Assembly: GCA_025360585.1 (NCBI GenBank)
Contig: JANYBW010000010.1
Coordinates: 48,001-112,000 of the forward strand
Length of the DNA: 64,000 nt
Source: Actinomycetes bacterium
Lineage (GTDB): Bacteria; Actinomycetota; Acidimicrobiia; IMCC26256; PALSA-610
Reading direction: 5' to 3'
The position numbers and the translations under genes are program-made. How positions within the stretch are numbered: position 1 is the first letter of the stretch; each line of letters opens with the position of its first letter. This document shows positions 8,286 to 19,134 of the stretch, piece by piece. A model generated the notes under the pieces. The model did no database searches, was not told where the DNA came from, and saw only the letters and a list, made by a program, of their open reading frames with translations.

Positions 8286-9113
8286 ATGATCAAAGTCACC
8301 TTGCTTGGCACCGGAAATCCCGTCCCCGACCCCAACCGTGGTGGCTCCGCGACGCTTGTTCAAGCGGGCGGCAACGCCTACTTGTTTGATGCCGGCCGAG
8401 GGGTACTTCAACGGCTACTCGGTGCGGGTGTGCTCCCGGGAATGTTGTCTGCGGTGTTACTGACTCATTTGCACTCGGATCACATCACGGATCTCAACGA
8501 TGTCATCACGACGCGTTGGGTGATGTCGCCAGTGCCGTCCGTTACTCGCCTCTGGGGGCCGCAGCGAACGCAAGAGGTAGTCGACGGAATTCTCGCGATG
8601 CTGCAACCAGACATCGAATACCGCCTCGCGCACCACGAAGACCTGAGCTGGACTCCCGATGTCGCCGTGACGGAACTCAACGCCGGAGTAGTACTCCAAG
8701 AAAATGGAGTCCGCATTGTTGCCGAGGCCACGGACCACCGCCCTGTGGAACCAACGATCGGCTACCGCATCGAACATGATGGCCACGTGGTGGTCATCGG
8801 TGGCGACACGATCCCCTGCGACGGCCTTGATTCACTCTGTGCGAATGCAGATATTTACGTGCAGACCGTGCTGCGCGACGACCTCGTTTCTATGATCCCG
8901 ATGCAGCGGTTCCAAGACACGATCGACTATCACTCCAGTGTCGCACAGGCTGCACAAACGGCCGCTCGCAATCGGGTGAAAAAGCTGGTGCTAACGCACA
9001 TGGTTCCAACGCCAGCTCCCGGTTCCGCGCACGAATGGATCGCGATCGCGGCAGAACACTTCGACGGCGAGATCATCTTCGGGGAGGATCTCACCGTCAT
9101 CGAAACCCAATAA
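8286..9113 (+). CDS. Metallo-beta-lactamase-fold hydrolase, RNase Z-like
   Basis: 275 residues. The N-terminus MIKVTLLGTGNPVPDP is the opening strand of the RNase Z/arylsulfatase-like branch. The metal motif THLHSDH lies at 60-66 and gives H61, H63, D65 and H66; later ligands are probably the Asp in IGGDT and the His in THMVP. No long flexible arm typical of tRNA-processing RNase Z is obvious, so a small-molecule esterase is as likely as tRNA 3' processing. It stands alone with its own promoter and a repeat-bearing leader. Confidence 0.8.
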   Translation: MIKVTLLGTGNPVPDPNRGGSATLVQAGGNAYLFDAGRGVLQRLLGAGVLPGMLSAVLLTHLHSDHITDLNDVITTRWVMSPVPSVTRLWGPQRTQEVVDGILAMLQPDIEYRLAHHEDLSWTPDVAVTELNAGVVLQENGVRIVAEATDHRPVEPTIGYRIEHDGHVVVIGGDTIPCDGLDSLCANADIYVQTVLRDDLVSMIPMQRFQDTIDYHSSVAQAAQTAARNRVKKLVLTHMVPTPAPGSAHEWIAIAAEHFDGEIIFGEDLTVIETQ

Positions 9114-9159
9114 TCGTGCAACGATTCGCGACGGCCGCAGGCGCTATCGTGCATCGCTA

Positions 9160-9765
9160 ATGGACAACATCGAGCTCACCGACCTGTTCGAAAACAATCG
9201 GGCGTGGGCAGCTCAACAAACCGAACTCGATGCGCGCTTTTTCACCGCGCTCGCGCAGCAGCAACGGCCGAAGTACCTCTGGATCGGCTGTGCAGATTCT
9301 CGAGTACCCGCGAACGAAATCGTGGGGCTTCCCCCCGGACAGGTTTTCGTACATCGCAATATTGCAAACGTCGTCGTGCACAGCGATCTGAACTGTTTGT
9401 CGGTAATCCAATACGCGGTGGATGTGTTGTGTATCGAGCACATCATCGTGACGGGCCACTACGGCTGCGGAGGCGTAGCCGCGTCAATCGACGGCGAACG
9501 CCACGGCCTCATCGACAATTGGTTGCGACACATTCAAGATGTCGCGCACCAGCATCCTGCAGAACTCGCCGCGATCCAAGACCCCACCGCACGCTCGAAC
9601 CGCCTGTGTGAACTCAACGTCGAGGCGCAAGTTCGCAACGTGGCCCGCACGACCATTGTGCAAGATGCATGGGCACGCGGCCAGGACGTCGCGTTACACG
9701 GTTGGGTCTACGACCTCAACGACGGCCTATTGCGCGACCTCAACGTCACCACGACCGAGGTCTAA
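9160..9765 (+). CDS. Beta-class carbonic anhydrase
   Basis: Interconverts CO2 and bicarbonate; 201 residues. Zinc ligands are Cys44 and the Asp46/Arg48 dyad in CADSR, then His100 and Cys103 in GHYGCGG. The sequence matches the Can type of Proteobacteria and Actinobacteria. It starts 46 nt after the hydrolase and may share its transcript. Bicarbonate supply would serve the biotin carboxylases and carbamoyl phosphate synthesis; that link is only inference. Confidence 0.93.
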   Translation: MDNIELTDLFENNRAWAAQQTELDARFFTALAQQQRPKYLWIGCADSRVPANEIVGLPPGQVFVHRNIANVVVHSDLNCLSVIQYAVDVLCIEHIIVTGHYGCGGVAASIDGERHGLIDNWLRHIQDVAHQHPAELAAIQDPTARSNRLCELNVEAQVRNVARTTIVQDAWARGQDVALHGWVYDLNDGLLRDLNVTTTEV

Positions 9766-9803
9766 CCGCTCGTTGCGATGGTGTGACGGACGATCCTGAC
9801 CGG

Positions 9804-10109
9804 TCAGCCCATGTGGGCGATGAACAAGCCACCGGCCGGCGACGTCCCGAAGCCCACGACAAACGCTCCCGAGAGCGCCGCGGCGTAGATCTCGGGACCA
9901 CCGAGCATTTGCCAATGGGCCCGTCGGTTTTCGAGATCTGCGGTCCAATAGGGCTCTTCGCAAAAGCTGTTGATCACAATGCCCGCGGTGGCCATGACGA
10001 CGGGGCTGGCGTCGCATCCTTTGGTCAACGTTTCCAACACCGAGCGAACACCTCGGCGATGCGGCCAAACCGGTTTTGCTCGTTCGGCGTGTATTGGGTG
10101 ATTCACCAC
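9804..10109 (-). CDS. Hypothetical protein or gene remnant
   Basis: Up to 101 residues. I do not recognise it. Codon choice is like neighbouring genes in the last 80 codons (PEIYAAALSGAFVVGFG, EEPYWTADLENRRAHW), while the first 20 residues are basic and look non-coding. The real start may be a GTG within the frame, or the N-terminal part may be lost. It lies tail-to-tail with the carbonic anhydrase gene. Confidence 0.4.
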   Translation of the reverse strand: MVNHPIHAERAKPVWPHRRGVRSVLETLTKGCDASPVVMATAGIVINSFCEEPYWTADLENRRAHWQMLGGPEIYAAALSGAFVVGFGTSPAGGLFIAHMG

Positions 10110-10138
10110 AACCCACCACCCACACCAAAGGACCCATC

Positions 10139-10582
10139 ATGCATGTTCGGACCACACAACGGTTGCGAGTCGGGCTCAGCGCCGCCGCGATCGGCGCGAT
10201 TTCACTCGCCGGCATCTCTGCCGCATCAGCCAGCGGCGGCAGCGGTTCCGGTGGCGGCGGCGGAGGCGGCGGAACCCGCCCTCCGTTGACGTGTGTCATT
10301 ACTTCGGTGACGACCATCCCGAATGTAATCGGCACTTCGACCATCGCGGTCGCTCCCGCGGGCTCGATCCGGCTCGTGCAAGCCGCGACTGGCTTGACCA
10401 TCACCAACGTGTCGTCGAACTCAGGCTGGAGTGGTTCAATCGGCTTGGCAACCGGAGTCAAAGTTGGCGCGCAATGGGACAACAAAGCCAAGACCGTCAA
10501 GGAAAAGGTTGAGGTTCGTTGGGCCCCGGCGTACTACGGCGCGGGCAACCCGAACGTCGTGGAAATCAAGACCTGCTCGTAA
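10139..10582 (+). CDS. Small secreted Gly-rich protein, unknown function
   Basis: 147 residues from the ATG at 10139, preceded by AAAGGA. The N-terminus has a basic stretch, then a hydrophobic helix ending ASAS (about residues 12-32), a standard Sec signal. A run of Gly and Ser follows, then a Ser/Thr/Val-rich domain with two cysteines (about 50 and 146) that could form a disulfide. It is probably exported. No family recognised. A perfect hairpin follows the stop codon. Confidence 0.75.
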   Translation: MHVRTTQRLRVGLSAAAIGAISLAGISAASASGGSGSGGGGGGGGTRPPLTCVITSVTTIPNVIGTSTIAVAPAGSIRLVQAATGLTITNVSSNSGWSGSIGLATGVKVGAQWDNKAKTVKEKVEVRWAPAYYGAGNPNVVEIKTCS

Positions 10583-10603
10583 ACCCAACGAGCACGCGGT
10601 TGA

Positions 10604-10630
10604 ACCATCGCGCCCGGGCGGCGCGATGGT
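10604..10630 (+). terminator. Perfect 11-bp hairpin after the secreted-protein gene
   Basis: ACCATCGCGCC pairs with GGCGCGATGGT around loop CGGGC, 22 nt after the stop codon. There is no T run downstream, as is common for actinobacterial terminators. Confidence 0.65.
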
Positions 10631-10697
10631 CCACCGTCACTCTGCTCGACCATTCACGCAGCCATTGTTGAAAGACTGCGGGGGGCGAACGCCTACC

Positions 10698-11834
10698 GTG
10701 GTGTCTGTGGTTGCCTACGAAACTCTGCGGCTCGGACCGTTCACGGTCGATCCGCCAGTCGTGCTGGCACCCATGGCCGGAGTGACGAACCGCGCGTTTC
10801 GCCGACTATGTCGCCGCTATGGCGGTGCACTGTTGGTGAGCGAAATGGTGAACGCACGAGCGCTGGTCGAGCGCAGTCCTCGCAGTTTTCAGATGATCGA
10901 GTTCGATGAAGACACCGAAACTCGCAGCCTCCAGCTCTACGGTACGGACCCGAAGACGATTGGTGAAGCCGTGCGGATCGTCGCGGATCGGGGCGTGAAC
11001 CATATTGATTTGAACTTCGGTTGCCCTGTTCGCAAGGTGACGCGCCACGGTGGCGGCTCGGCGATTCCGTGCCGGCCGCGCTTACTTCATGCGATTGTTG
11101 CATCCGCAGTGCGTGCCGCGGATGGACTCCCAGTGACCATCAAGATGCGCATGGGCATCGACGACGACCGCATGACCTTTCTGCCCGCGGGCCGTGCCGC
11201 GGCCGATGCGGGCGCGGCGTGGGTAGCACTGCACTCGCGCACCGCGCAGCAGTACTACTCCGGCCATGCGCGCTGGCAAGCAATTGCGGAACTCGTGGAG
11301 GCGCTGCCCCACACTCCGGTCTTGGGCAATGGCGATATTTGGTCCGCCCAGGATGCACTGGTCATGCGCGAACAAACTGGCTGCGCGGGTGTCGTCGTTG
11401 GCCGTGGCTGTCTCGGGCGCCCTTGGTTTTTTGGCGATCTGCGCGCTGCGTTTGCGGGCGAGGAGCGGCCCAGCGCTCCGACGACGGGCGAAGTGTGCGC
11501 GACCATTCTCGAACACGCTCACCTCATCGCCGAACACCAGACCCCACACCACGCGGTGCTCGCAATTCGTAAACATATTGGCTGGTATTTCACTGGCTAT
11601 CCGGTTGGCGGAGTCGCGCGCAAAGAGATCGTGCTCTCGAATTCGCTGGCGGAACTCGAACAAAAGCTCAACCTCATCGACCCGTCGATTGAATTGCCTG
11701 ATCACGAACGCGATACCCCGCGCGGCACTCGCCGAGGACCCCATGGAATCACCTTGCCCGACGGCTGGCTATCTGCGGATGCCGATACGCCGCCGGAGTT
11801 CGACGACACGGATCTGGTGATGTCCGGTGGCTGA
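10698..11834 (+). CDS. dusB: tRNA-dihydrouridine synthase (DusB-like)
   Basis: FMN enzyme reducing uridine to dihydrouridine in the D-loop of tRNA. The TIM barrel starts with APMAGVTNRAFR; the proton-donor Cys109 sits in NFGCPVRKV; VTIKMRMG and the FMN-phosphate region GRGCLGRPWFF follow. I chose the GTG at 10698, about 12 nt after a G-rich ribosome site; the frame is open far upstream. 378 residues. The last 8 nt overlap maf, so the two are co-translated. Confidence 0.9.
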   Translation: MVSVVAYETLRLGPFTVDPPVVLAPMAGVTNRAFRRLCRRYGGALLVSEMVNARALVERSPRSFQMIEFDEDTETRSLQLYGTDPKTIGEAVRIVADRGVNHIDLNFGCPVRKVTRHGGGSAIPCRPRLLHAIVASAVRAADGLPVTIKMRMGIDDDRMTFLPAGRAAADAGAAWVALHSRTAQQYYSGHARWQAIAELVEALPHTPVLGNGDIWSAQDALVMREQTGCAGVVVGRGCLGRPWFFGDLRAAFAGEERPSAPTTGEVCATILEHAHLIAEHQTPHHAVLAIRKHIGWYFTGYPVGGVARKEIVLSNSLAELEQKLNLIDPSIELPDHERDTPRGTRRGPHGITLPDGWLSADADTPPEFDDTDLVMSGG

Positions 11835-12432
11835 TGCCGCACCACTCAATCTCATCCTTGGATCGGCATCACCGCGTCGCAAAGACCTGCTGGAAACGAT
11901 GGGATTGCGTTTCGACGTAGTGGTTGCGGACATCGATGAATCAACGCGCAGTAACGAAGATCCGGCGAGGTACGTAGCGCGGCTCGCCCGATCCAAAGCA
12001 CTCGCAGTTCTCGCTGAACGTTCCGGCGACGACCACACGGTCGTTATCAGCGCCGATACGTGTGTCGTGCGCGACGCCGAGATTCTTGGCAAGCCCCGCA
12101 ATGCCGATGATGCCCGAACGATGTTGCAGTCGTTGTCTGGACGCGACCATTTCGTGCACACCGGCGTTGCGATCTTGTTTCGCAATCGGGAAGCCACACA
12201 CGTCGAGACCACAACCGTCACGTTCAATGTTTTGAGCGACGCGACGATTGACTGGTACATCTCGACCGGAGACGCGTTCGATAAAGCTGGCAGTTACGGA
12301 ATGCAGTCGTTCGGTGGCGTATTCGTCGAGCGAATCATCGGCAGCCCGAGCAACGTCATCGGACTTCCCTTGCATGTCGTGGCGCAACTCGCGGTCGAAA
12401 TCGGCATCGATCTCCACCAGTTCCGAATCTAG
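11827..12432 (+). CDS. maf: Maf-family nucleoside triphosphate pyrophosphatase
   Basis: House-cleaning pyrophosphatase for non-canonical nucleotides; 201 residues. The Maf signature GSASPRRKDLL lies at 12-22, ISADTCV carries the catalytic Asp region, and DKAGSYGMQSFG is the conserved C-terminal loop. GTG start inside the end of the Dus gene. Confidence 0.92.
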   Translation: MADAAPLNLILGSASPRRKDLLETMGLRFDVVVADIDESTRSNEDPARYVARLARSKALAVLAERSGDDHTVVISADTCVVRDAEILGKPRNADDARTMLQSLSGRDHFVHTGVAILFRNREATHVETTTVTFNVLSDATIDWYISTGDAFDKAGSYGMQSFGGVFVERIIGSPSNVIGLPLHVVAQLAVEIGIDLHQFRI

Positions 12433-12450
12433 AACCTGCGTTGCGCAAGA

Positions 12451-13170
12451 ATGGTCGCCATGGAGGCACACCGGCTCGATAACCCTGTGTTCAGCGCGCT
12501 CAACTCGGTCCACGCTCCGCTGGCGCGCACCCACGGCACGGCGCGGGCGTACATCGAGACCATCTCGCCGTTCATGGGCGCAGAGCGGCTCGATACCCAG
12601 GGATGGGCAGATCTCGCGCAGCTCGATACTTCAGCCCGCCTTATCGGCAAGGACATGGGCGCAATACCAGCAGGATCCAACGTGGTATTTCACGCGGGGC
12701 TCGCACAAATGATCGCGCCCGAGCTCAACGATTTCGCGACGCCCCACGAAACGCGTCCACTCACCGATGCCGATGTGCCCGCCATGCTCGATCTCACCGA
12801 GCGGACAAAACCAGGACCGTTTCGGGAACGGACCATTGGGTTCGGGGGCTACGTGGGAATCTTCCAGGCCACAGGCGATGGTGACGGCGGTAGCGAACGG
12901 CTTGTGGCGATGGCGGGTCGCCGGATGCAGACGCCCGAGGCTTGCGAGATTTCTGCGGTGTGCACCGATCCGAGTTTCATGCGCCAAGGAGCTGCGACGC
13001 AGCTCACCCGCATCGTCGCGGCTGGCATACACGCGATGGGCAAGACCGCGTTCCTTCACGTGAGTGACGAAAATCCAATTGCGCGAAAGCTCTACGAAAC
13101 ACTGGGGTTTTCGCAGCGCGCTCAGCTTGAGGTGTGCGCGGTTGTTTTCGCGCCAGCGGCCAGCAAGTAA
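12451..13170 (+). CDS. GNAT-family N-acetyltransferase
   Basis: 239 residues; the last 100 are a FR47-like acetyltransferase: RPLTDADVPAMLDL opens the fold, CEISAVCTDPSFMRQGAATQL is the acetyl-CoA loop region, and FLHVSDENPIARKLYETLGF closes it. The first 110 residues form a second, weaker domain, as in FR47-like proteins. The start is either 12451 or the ATG at 12460. It lies 18 nt after maf in the same direction. Confidence 0.85.
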   Translation: MVAMEAHRLDNPVFSALNSVHAPLARTHGTARAYIETISPFMGAERLDTQGWADLAQLDTSARLIGKDMGAIPAGSNVVFHAGLAQMIAPELNDFATPHETRPLTDADVPAMLDLTERTKPGPFRERTIGFGGYVGIFQATGDGDGGSERLVAMAGRRMQTPEACEISAVCTDPSFMRQGAATQLTRIVAAGIHAMGKTAFLHVSDENPIARKLYETLGFSQRAQLEVCAVVFAPAASK

Positions 13171-14619
<1,449 letters not shown>

Positions 14620-14628
14620 ACCAAACTG

Positions 14629-15738
14629 ATGCTGACGCTGCACTGGTTCTTACCAACGGGCGGCGATTCGCGCGACGTCTTGCCCACGGACCCGAATGCC
14701 GTACGCCGCCCGCCAAGTTTGCAGTACCTCGCGCAAGTCGCAACAGCATGCGAAGCATTGCGCTTCGACGGGCTCCTGACTCCCTGCGGGACGGGATGCG
14801 AAGACGCTTGGCTCGCCACGGCGGCCTTGCTGACCATCACCCAGCGAATCAAGTTTCTCGTTGCGTTTCGCCCCGCACTCCTGACCCCAACGCTCGCGGC
14901 ACAGATGGCCTCGACGTATCAGCGACTCTCGGACGGTCGTTTGTTACTCAACATCGTTACCGGAGCAGAGCAAGCCGAACTCGCACGGTTTGGTGTCTTC
15001 GAAGACAAAGCGACTCGTTACGAAAAAACTGCTGAATTCATTGAGGTTCTTCGCGGGGCATGGCAAGAGACGTCGTTTGATTACGCGGGCGCGCACTATA
15101 AAGTACGCAATGCAACAACCCGGCTCAGCCCCGAGCCCAACCCTCCGATCTATTTCGGTGGGGCCTCGCAGGAAGCGGAACGGGTCGCGGCTGAGCATGT
15201 CGATGTCTACTTGGCGTGGGGTGAGACTCCAACAATGGTGAGCGAGCGCGTCGCCCGCATGCGTACGCTCGCCGCGCAGCACAACCGCACGTTGCGATTC
15301 GGTATCCGATTTCATGTGATCGCCCGAGCGACCGAAGCCGAAGCTTGGCACGAAGCCGATGTGCTTCTGAGCGGCATGGATCCGCAAGCGATCACGAACG
15401 CACAGGCCGATTTCGCGAGCACTGCATCCGTAGGCCAGCAACGCATGGCGGCGCTGCACGGCGGCCGCACCGACAACCTTGAGATTTATCCGAACATTTG
15501 GGCCGGGATCGGGCTCGTACGCGGAGGCGTCGGGACAGCCATCGTTGGCTCCTACGAACAGGTCGCGGATCGTATCGGCGAGTATCACGAACTCGGTTTC
15601 GATGAGTTCATCCTTTCGGGATACCCGCACCTCGAAGAGGCCTACTGGTTCGGTGAAGGCGTCATGCCGATTCTGCGCAACCGAGGTCTGCTGCCAGCCA
15701 TCGAAGGACCAACTACACCGGTCTTTTCGTTTCGATAG
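14629..15738 (+). CDS. FMNH2-dependent alkanesulfonate monooxygenase (SsuD-like)
   Basis: Luciferase-like barrel of 369 residues. N-terminus TLHWFLPTGGDSRDV, the turn DGLLTPCGTGCEDAW, NIVTGAEQAE and IYFGGASQEAERVAAEHVD match SsuD, which releases sulfite from alkanesulfonates using FMNH2 from a partner reductase. Neither SsuE nor the SsuABC transporter is nearby, so it may act on another sulfonate or be fed by a general flavin reductase. Starts 9 nt after guaB1. Confidence 0.85.
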   Translation: MLTLHWFLPTGGDSRDVLPTDPNAVRRPPSLQYLAQVATACEALRFDGLLTPCGTGCEDAWLATAALLTITQRIKFLVAFRPALLTPTLAAQMASTYQRLSDGRLLLNIVTGAEQAELARFGVFEDKATRYEKTAEFIEVLRGAWQETSFDYAGAHYKVRNATTRLSPEPNPPIYFGGASQEAERVAAEHVDVYLAWGETPTMVSERVARMRTLAAQHNRTLRFGIRFHVIARATEAEAWHEADVLLSGMDPQAITNAQADFASTASVGQQRMAALHGGRTDNLEIYPNIWAGIGLVRGGVGTAIVGSYEQVADRIGEYHELGFDEFILSGYPHLEEAYWFGEGVMPILRNRGLLPAIEGPTTPVFSFR

Positions 15739-15769
15739 GCAACGGGCAGTTCGCCGCTAGTTTCATATC

Positions 15770-16483
15770 GTGACGAAGCGGATTGGGCTCTTGATCGTTG
15801 GCCATGTCGATCCCAAAAGTACGCACATTGGCGGTGATTATCCCGAACTCTTCTCCAAGCTCTTCGCGGGTCACCATCTCGAGCTCGTTCGTTACGATTT
15901 AGATCTTGGCGCGTTTCCTGATCGAGTCAACGAATGCGACGGGTGGTTATGTTCACCGAGTCGGCTCTCGGTCTACGACGACGCGCCCTGGATCGCTGAT
16001 GCCGAAGCGCTGCATCGGGAGTTCATCGCTCGCGAAATTCCTTACGTGGGCGTATGTTTTGGTCATCAGCTGCTCGCCCAAGCACTAGGAGCACCGGTAA
16101 CTCGCTCCGCTGGTGGATGGGGAGTCGGCGTGCAGCGGTACGCGGTTTCACGGCAGGAAACGTGGATGGGAGCAAAGGCACCCGAGGCATTTGCATTGCT
16201 TGCCAGCCATCAAGACCAAGTCATGGAATTGCCAGCGGATGCATCACTGCTGTTCACTGCGGAGTCCGGGTATTGCCCGATCGCAGGCATGACTGTCGGC
16301 GATCGGGCCTGGACGATACAGGCCCACCCTGAGTTCACGGCGCCACTCGCCGATCATCTCCTCGCAGGACGCATTGAGCTCATCGGAACGCAACGGGTGG
16401 CGGCAGCGAGAGCATCCCTCACCCAGCCGATTGATCAACCGCTCGTTGCGCGGTGGATCGCGACCTTCTTCGAACAAACGTGA
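15770..16483 (+). CDS. Class I glutamine amidotransferase domain protein
   Basis: 237 residues. The nucleophile Cys96 lies in YVGVCFGHQ, and the His-Glu pair in QAHPEF near residue 182, so the catalytic triad is complete. It has no synthase partner domain and belongs to the stand-alone GMP-synthase-like amidotransferases whose acceptor is often unknown (gamma-glutamyl hydrolysis is one option). GTG start. Possibly co-transcribed with the upstream monooxygenase. Confidence 0.85.
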   Translation: MTKRIGLLIVGHVDPKSTHIGGDYPELFSKLFAGHHLELVRYDLDLGAFPDRVNECDGWLCSPSRLSVYDDAPWIADAEALHREFIAREIPYVGVCFGHQLLAQALGAPVTRSAGGWGVGVQRYAVSRQETWMGAKAPEAFALLASHQDQVMELPADASLLFTAESGYCPIAGMTVGDRAWTIQAHPEFTAPLADHLLAGRIELIGTQRVAAARASLTQPIDQPLVARWIATFFEQT

Positions 16484-16524
16484 ACCGTCCGAAACGAGCG
16501 GGCCAGGGCTCCCGAGAAACATTC

Positions 16525-17742
16525 CTACTGCAGCTCTCCGTGCTTGAGCCGTGGATACAGGCTTTTGGCACCACTCGTGAGGCGCGCAAACATACACACG
16601 CACACGAACATGCCCGCAGCGTGCCACCCAAACATTTCGATACCCATCACCGTGCACGCCAACGGCACCTTCGCGGCGGCGCCGTACACCGCGACAAATC
16701 CGAGCGCCGCAAGCAGTTTCGGATCAACACCCAACGGAGTTGCGAGCGCTGCACCAAGCGCGGCCCCGATCACGAACAAGGGCGTGACTTCACCGGCGCG
16801 AAACCCACTGCCACTCGTGAACGCCGTCATCAGCAACTTCACCAAGAACGCTCCGCCGGCGATCGACGCTCCCCGCAACGCTTGATCAGCAAGCGGCGCC
16901 GACAGGCCGAGATACTGGCGACCAAACAGCAGCGCCAAGGTCACCACCCACACGCCTCCGATCGCCGCGGCCAACGCCGGCTTTTGGGTTCGAACGCACA
17001 ACCACCGAATTACCGCAACGACCCGTAGATAGAGCCCGGCGACGAACCCAAATACCGCAGCAGCGACAACGAGTTTTACACCGATGCCCAAGGATCCACC
17101 GCCACCGATCGATTCCCGCACAGCATGCCGGTAGCCGAGCGACTGCACGACTGCATTGCCAGTAAATGCCGCGATCGCGCAGGGCACCAACGCCCGCAAA
17201 CGGAGTCCGTAACGCTTCGATTCTTCAAGCGCAAACACCGTCCCCGCGAATGGCACTCCGAAGACCGATCCAAACGCCCCGGCGATCGAAGCGTGTATCA
17301 ACAGCCGCCGAATTTGCGGAGCAACGTGTATGCGGCGGGCCAGCGAATCAGTGATCGCCGCAGACATTTGCATCGCCGTGCCTTCGCGGCCCGCTGAACC
17401 ACCCGCGAGATGGGTCGCCCACGTACTGATCAGACTCATCGGCGCGAGTCCCAACGGCACCCCCGCACTGGGTTGTTGAATTTCGCGGGCAATCGTGAGA
17501 TTGCCATTGCGAATGCGCGCATCGCAGCGTTCGTACACGGCTGAGATGAGGAACCCAACCGCCGGCAAACACCACACCAACCAACCGTGGGCACCGCGGG
17601 TGCGCGTCACGCCATCCAACACACTGAGGAACCCGAAACTCCCCAATCCGGCGATGGCCCCGCTCAACGCGCTCAGCACCAGAACTTTCGGAGCCCACCA
17701 GGCGACGGTGACATCGGGCGGCGTGGGACGAAAACGTTTCAT
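16525..17742 (-). CDS. CLC-F-type fluoride/proton antiporter
   Basis: 405 residues, ten or more hydrophobic helices. The CLC ion-path signatures are present in the variant form of the fluoride-selective clade: GGSAGREGTAMQM (GREGT, not GREGP) and GFRAGEVTPLFVIGA in the second half, with SAGVPLGLAP before the first. Family knowledge: CLC-F proteins export fluoride in exchange for protons. I looked for the fluoride riboswitch ahead of it and found none. It is alone on the minus strand, convergent with the amidotransferase gene and divergent from the monooxygenase at 17831. Confidence 0.82.
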   Translation of the reverse strand: MKRFRPTPPDVTVAWWAPKVLVLSALSGAIAGLGSFGFLSVLDGVTRTRGAHGWLVWCLPAVGFLISAVYERCDARIRNGNLTIAREIQQPSAGVPLGLAPMSLISTWATHLAGGSAGREGTAMQMSAAITDSLARRIHVAPQIRRLLIHASIAGAFGSVFGVPFAGTVFALEESKRYGLRLRALVPCAIAAFTGNAVVQSLGYRHAVRESIGGGGSLGIGVKLVVAAAVFGFVAGLYLRVVAVIRWLCVRTQKPALAAAIGGVWVVTLALLFGRQYLGLSAPLADQALRGASIAGGAFLVKLLMTAFTSGSGFRAGEVTPLFVIGAALGAALATPLGVDPKLLAALGFVAVYGAAAKVPLACTVMGIEMFGWHAAGMFVCVCMFARLTSGAKSLYPRLKHGELQ

Positions 17743-17830
17743 GGGCGAGTACCGACACTACGAGACGCCAGCGAGTCCGACTTACTACTGTGGCGATGTT
17801 CGCGTTCACAAGTCAGGGAGAAGTTGAATC

Positions 17831-19099
17831 ATGAGCCGTCTTCGTTTTGGAGCCTTTCTCGCGCCGCACCATCCGGTCGGCGAGAACTACACGCACATGC
17901 TCCAACGAGATCTGGCGCTCGGCGCGCACCTCGATCAGCTCGGATTCGACGAGATTTGGTGCGGCGAACATCACTCGACAGGCTGGGAAGTCATTGCTTC
18001 ACCAGAACTGTTCTTAGCCGCGCTGGCCGAACGCACTTCGCGCATCAAACTCGGTACTGGCGTGATTTCGTTGCCGTATCACAACCCATTCATGGTCGCG
18101 CAGCGACTCGTGCAGCTCGACCATCAATCGCGCGGCCGGGTGCTTTTTGGAAGTGGACCAGGCGCGTTGCCGTCGGATGCGAAAATGTTGCGGCTCGATC
18201 CGCTGCGTCAGCGCGCGATGCAAGACGAAGCGTTAGGTGTGATCATTCGGTTACTGAACGGCGAAGTCGTGAGCCACGAATCCGATTGGTTCACCCTCGA
18301 CGAAGCCGAGCTGCAAGTCATGCCGTTCCAGGAACGAATCCCGATGACGGTGGCATCGTCGATTTCTCCGAGTGGCATGAAACTGGCGGGAAAATACGGC
18401 ATCGGTGCACTCTCGATCGCTTCGAACTCAACCGAAGGTCTCCTTGCATTGCCAACGCAATGGTCCTTCGCCGAAGCTGCCGCGGCAGAACACGGCAGCA
18501 CCGTTTCGCGGGCCGATTGGCGCGTGCTCGTGGCCTTTCATCTCGCCGAAACGCGTGAACAAGCCCGCAACGAAGCCGTGGATGGCATGCAACGTTGGAA
18601 CAATGACTACAACGTGAAAGTGTTGGGTCGGCCAGACGCAAAGCACATGGACGACAAATGGGCACTCATGGAACAAGCAAGCTCAACCGGAACCTCCGGC
18701 GCAGGTGCAGCCGTAGTGGGAACCCCCGACGACATGATCGCCGCGATCGAATCGCTCCAGGAACTCACCGGTGGCTTCGGCACAGTGATTGGTTTCGTGC
18801 ACGATTGGGTTCAGCCCGAGGCAAACCATCACAGTTGGGAGCTCTTCGCCCGTTACGTGATGCCGCATTTTCAAGGGCAATTGAAATCGTTGCACCGTTC
18901 GGCCGAACGGGTAGGGGCGAATCAAGTTGAACTGATGGCCGGCGCCGGTGCCGCGATTTTTGCCCAAATCCAAGCCGACGAAAAGGCGAGCGCCGCGTTC
19001 GCGGTCACGATCGCGAATTCAGCAGCGAAAGCCGGCGCAGGTTCATCGGCCGCTGCGGGCGCAGCGATGCAAGCCGCTGAGCTGACCGAGACGACGTAG
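17831..19099 (+). CDS. Luciferase-like flavin monooxygenase, limonene-monooxygenase type
   Basis: 422 residues. FGAFLAPHHPVGENYT, DEIWCGEHHSTGWE and SLPYHNPFMVAQRLVQLD are typical of the LimB/alkanal-monooxygenase branch. The last 50 residues are Ala-rich (AAAGAAMQAAE) and look like an appended tail. It probably oxygenates a small hydrophobic substrate with reduced flavin; the true substrate is unknown. AGGGAGAAG lies 7 nt before the ATG. Confidence 0.85.
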   Translation: MSRLRFGAFLAPHHPVGENYTHMLQRDLALGAHLDQLGFDEIWCGEHHSTGWEVIASPELFLAALAERTSRIKLGTGVISLPYHNPFMVAQRLVQLDHQSRGRVLFGSGPGALPSDAKMLRLDPLRQRAMQDEALGVIIRLLNGEVVSHESDWFTLDEAELQVMPFQERIPMTVASSISPSGMKLAGKYGIGALSIASNSTEGLLALPTQWSFAEAAAAEHGSTVSRADWRVLVAFHLAETREQARNEAVDGMQRWNNDYNVKVLGRPDAKHMDDKWALMEQASSTGTSGAGAAVVGTPDDMIAAIESLQELTGGFGTVIGFVHDWVQPEANHHSWELFARYVMPHFQGQLKSLHRSAERVGANQVELMAGAGAAIFAQIQADEKASAAFAVTIANSAAKAGAGSSAAAGAAMQAAELTETT

Positions 19100-19134
19100 C
19101 GCCCGTTCGGCACCGTGCCATTTTCGGAGGTCGG

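Noticed and set aside
9727-10500. 257-codon minus-strand frame over the secreted-protein gene
   Set aside because: Antisense to a gene with signal peptide, ribosome site and terminator; its Pro run mirrors the Gly run.
17743-17830. Fluoride riboswitch ahead of the CLC-F gene
   Set aside because: A GGCGATG word occurs but on the opposite strand and without the pseudoknot and lower stems.
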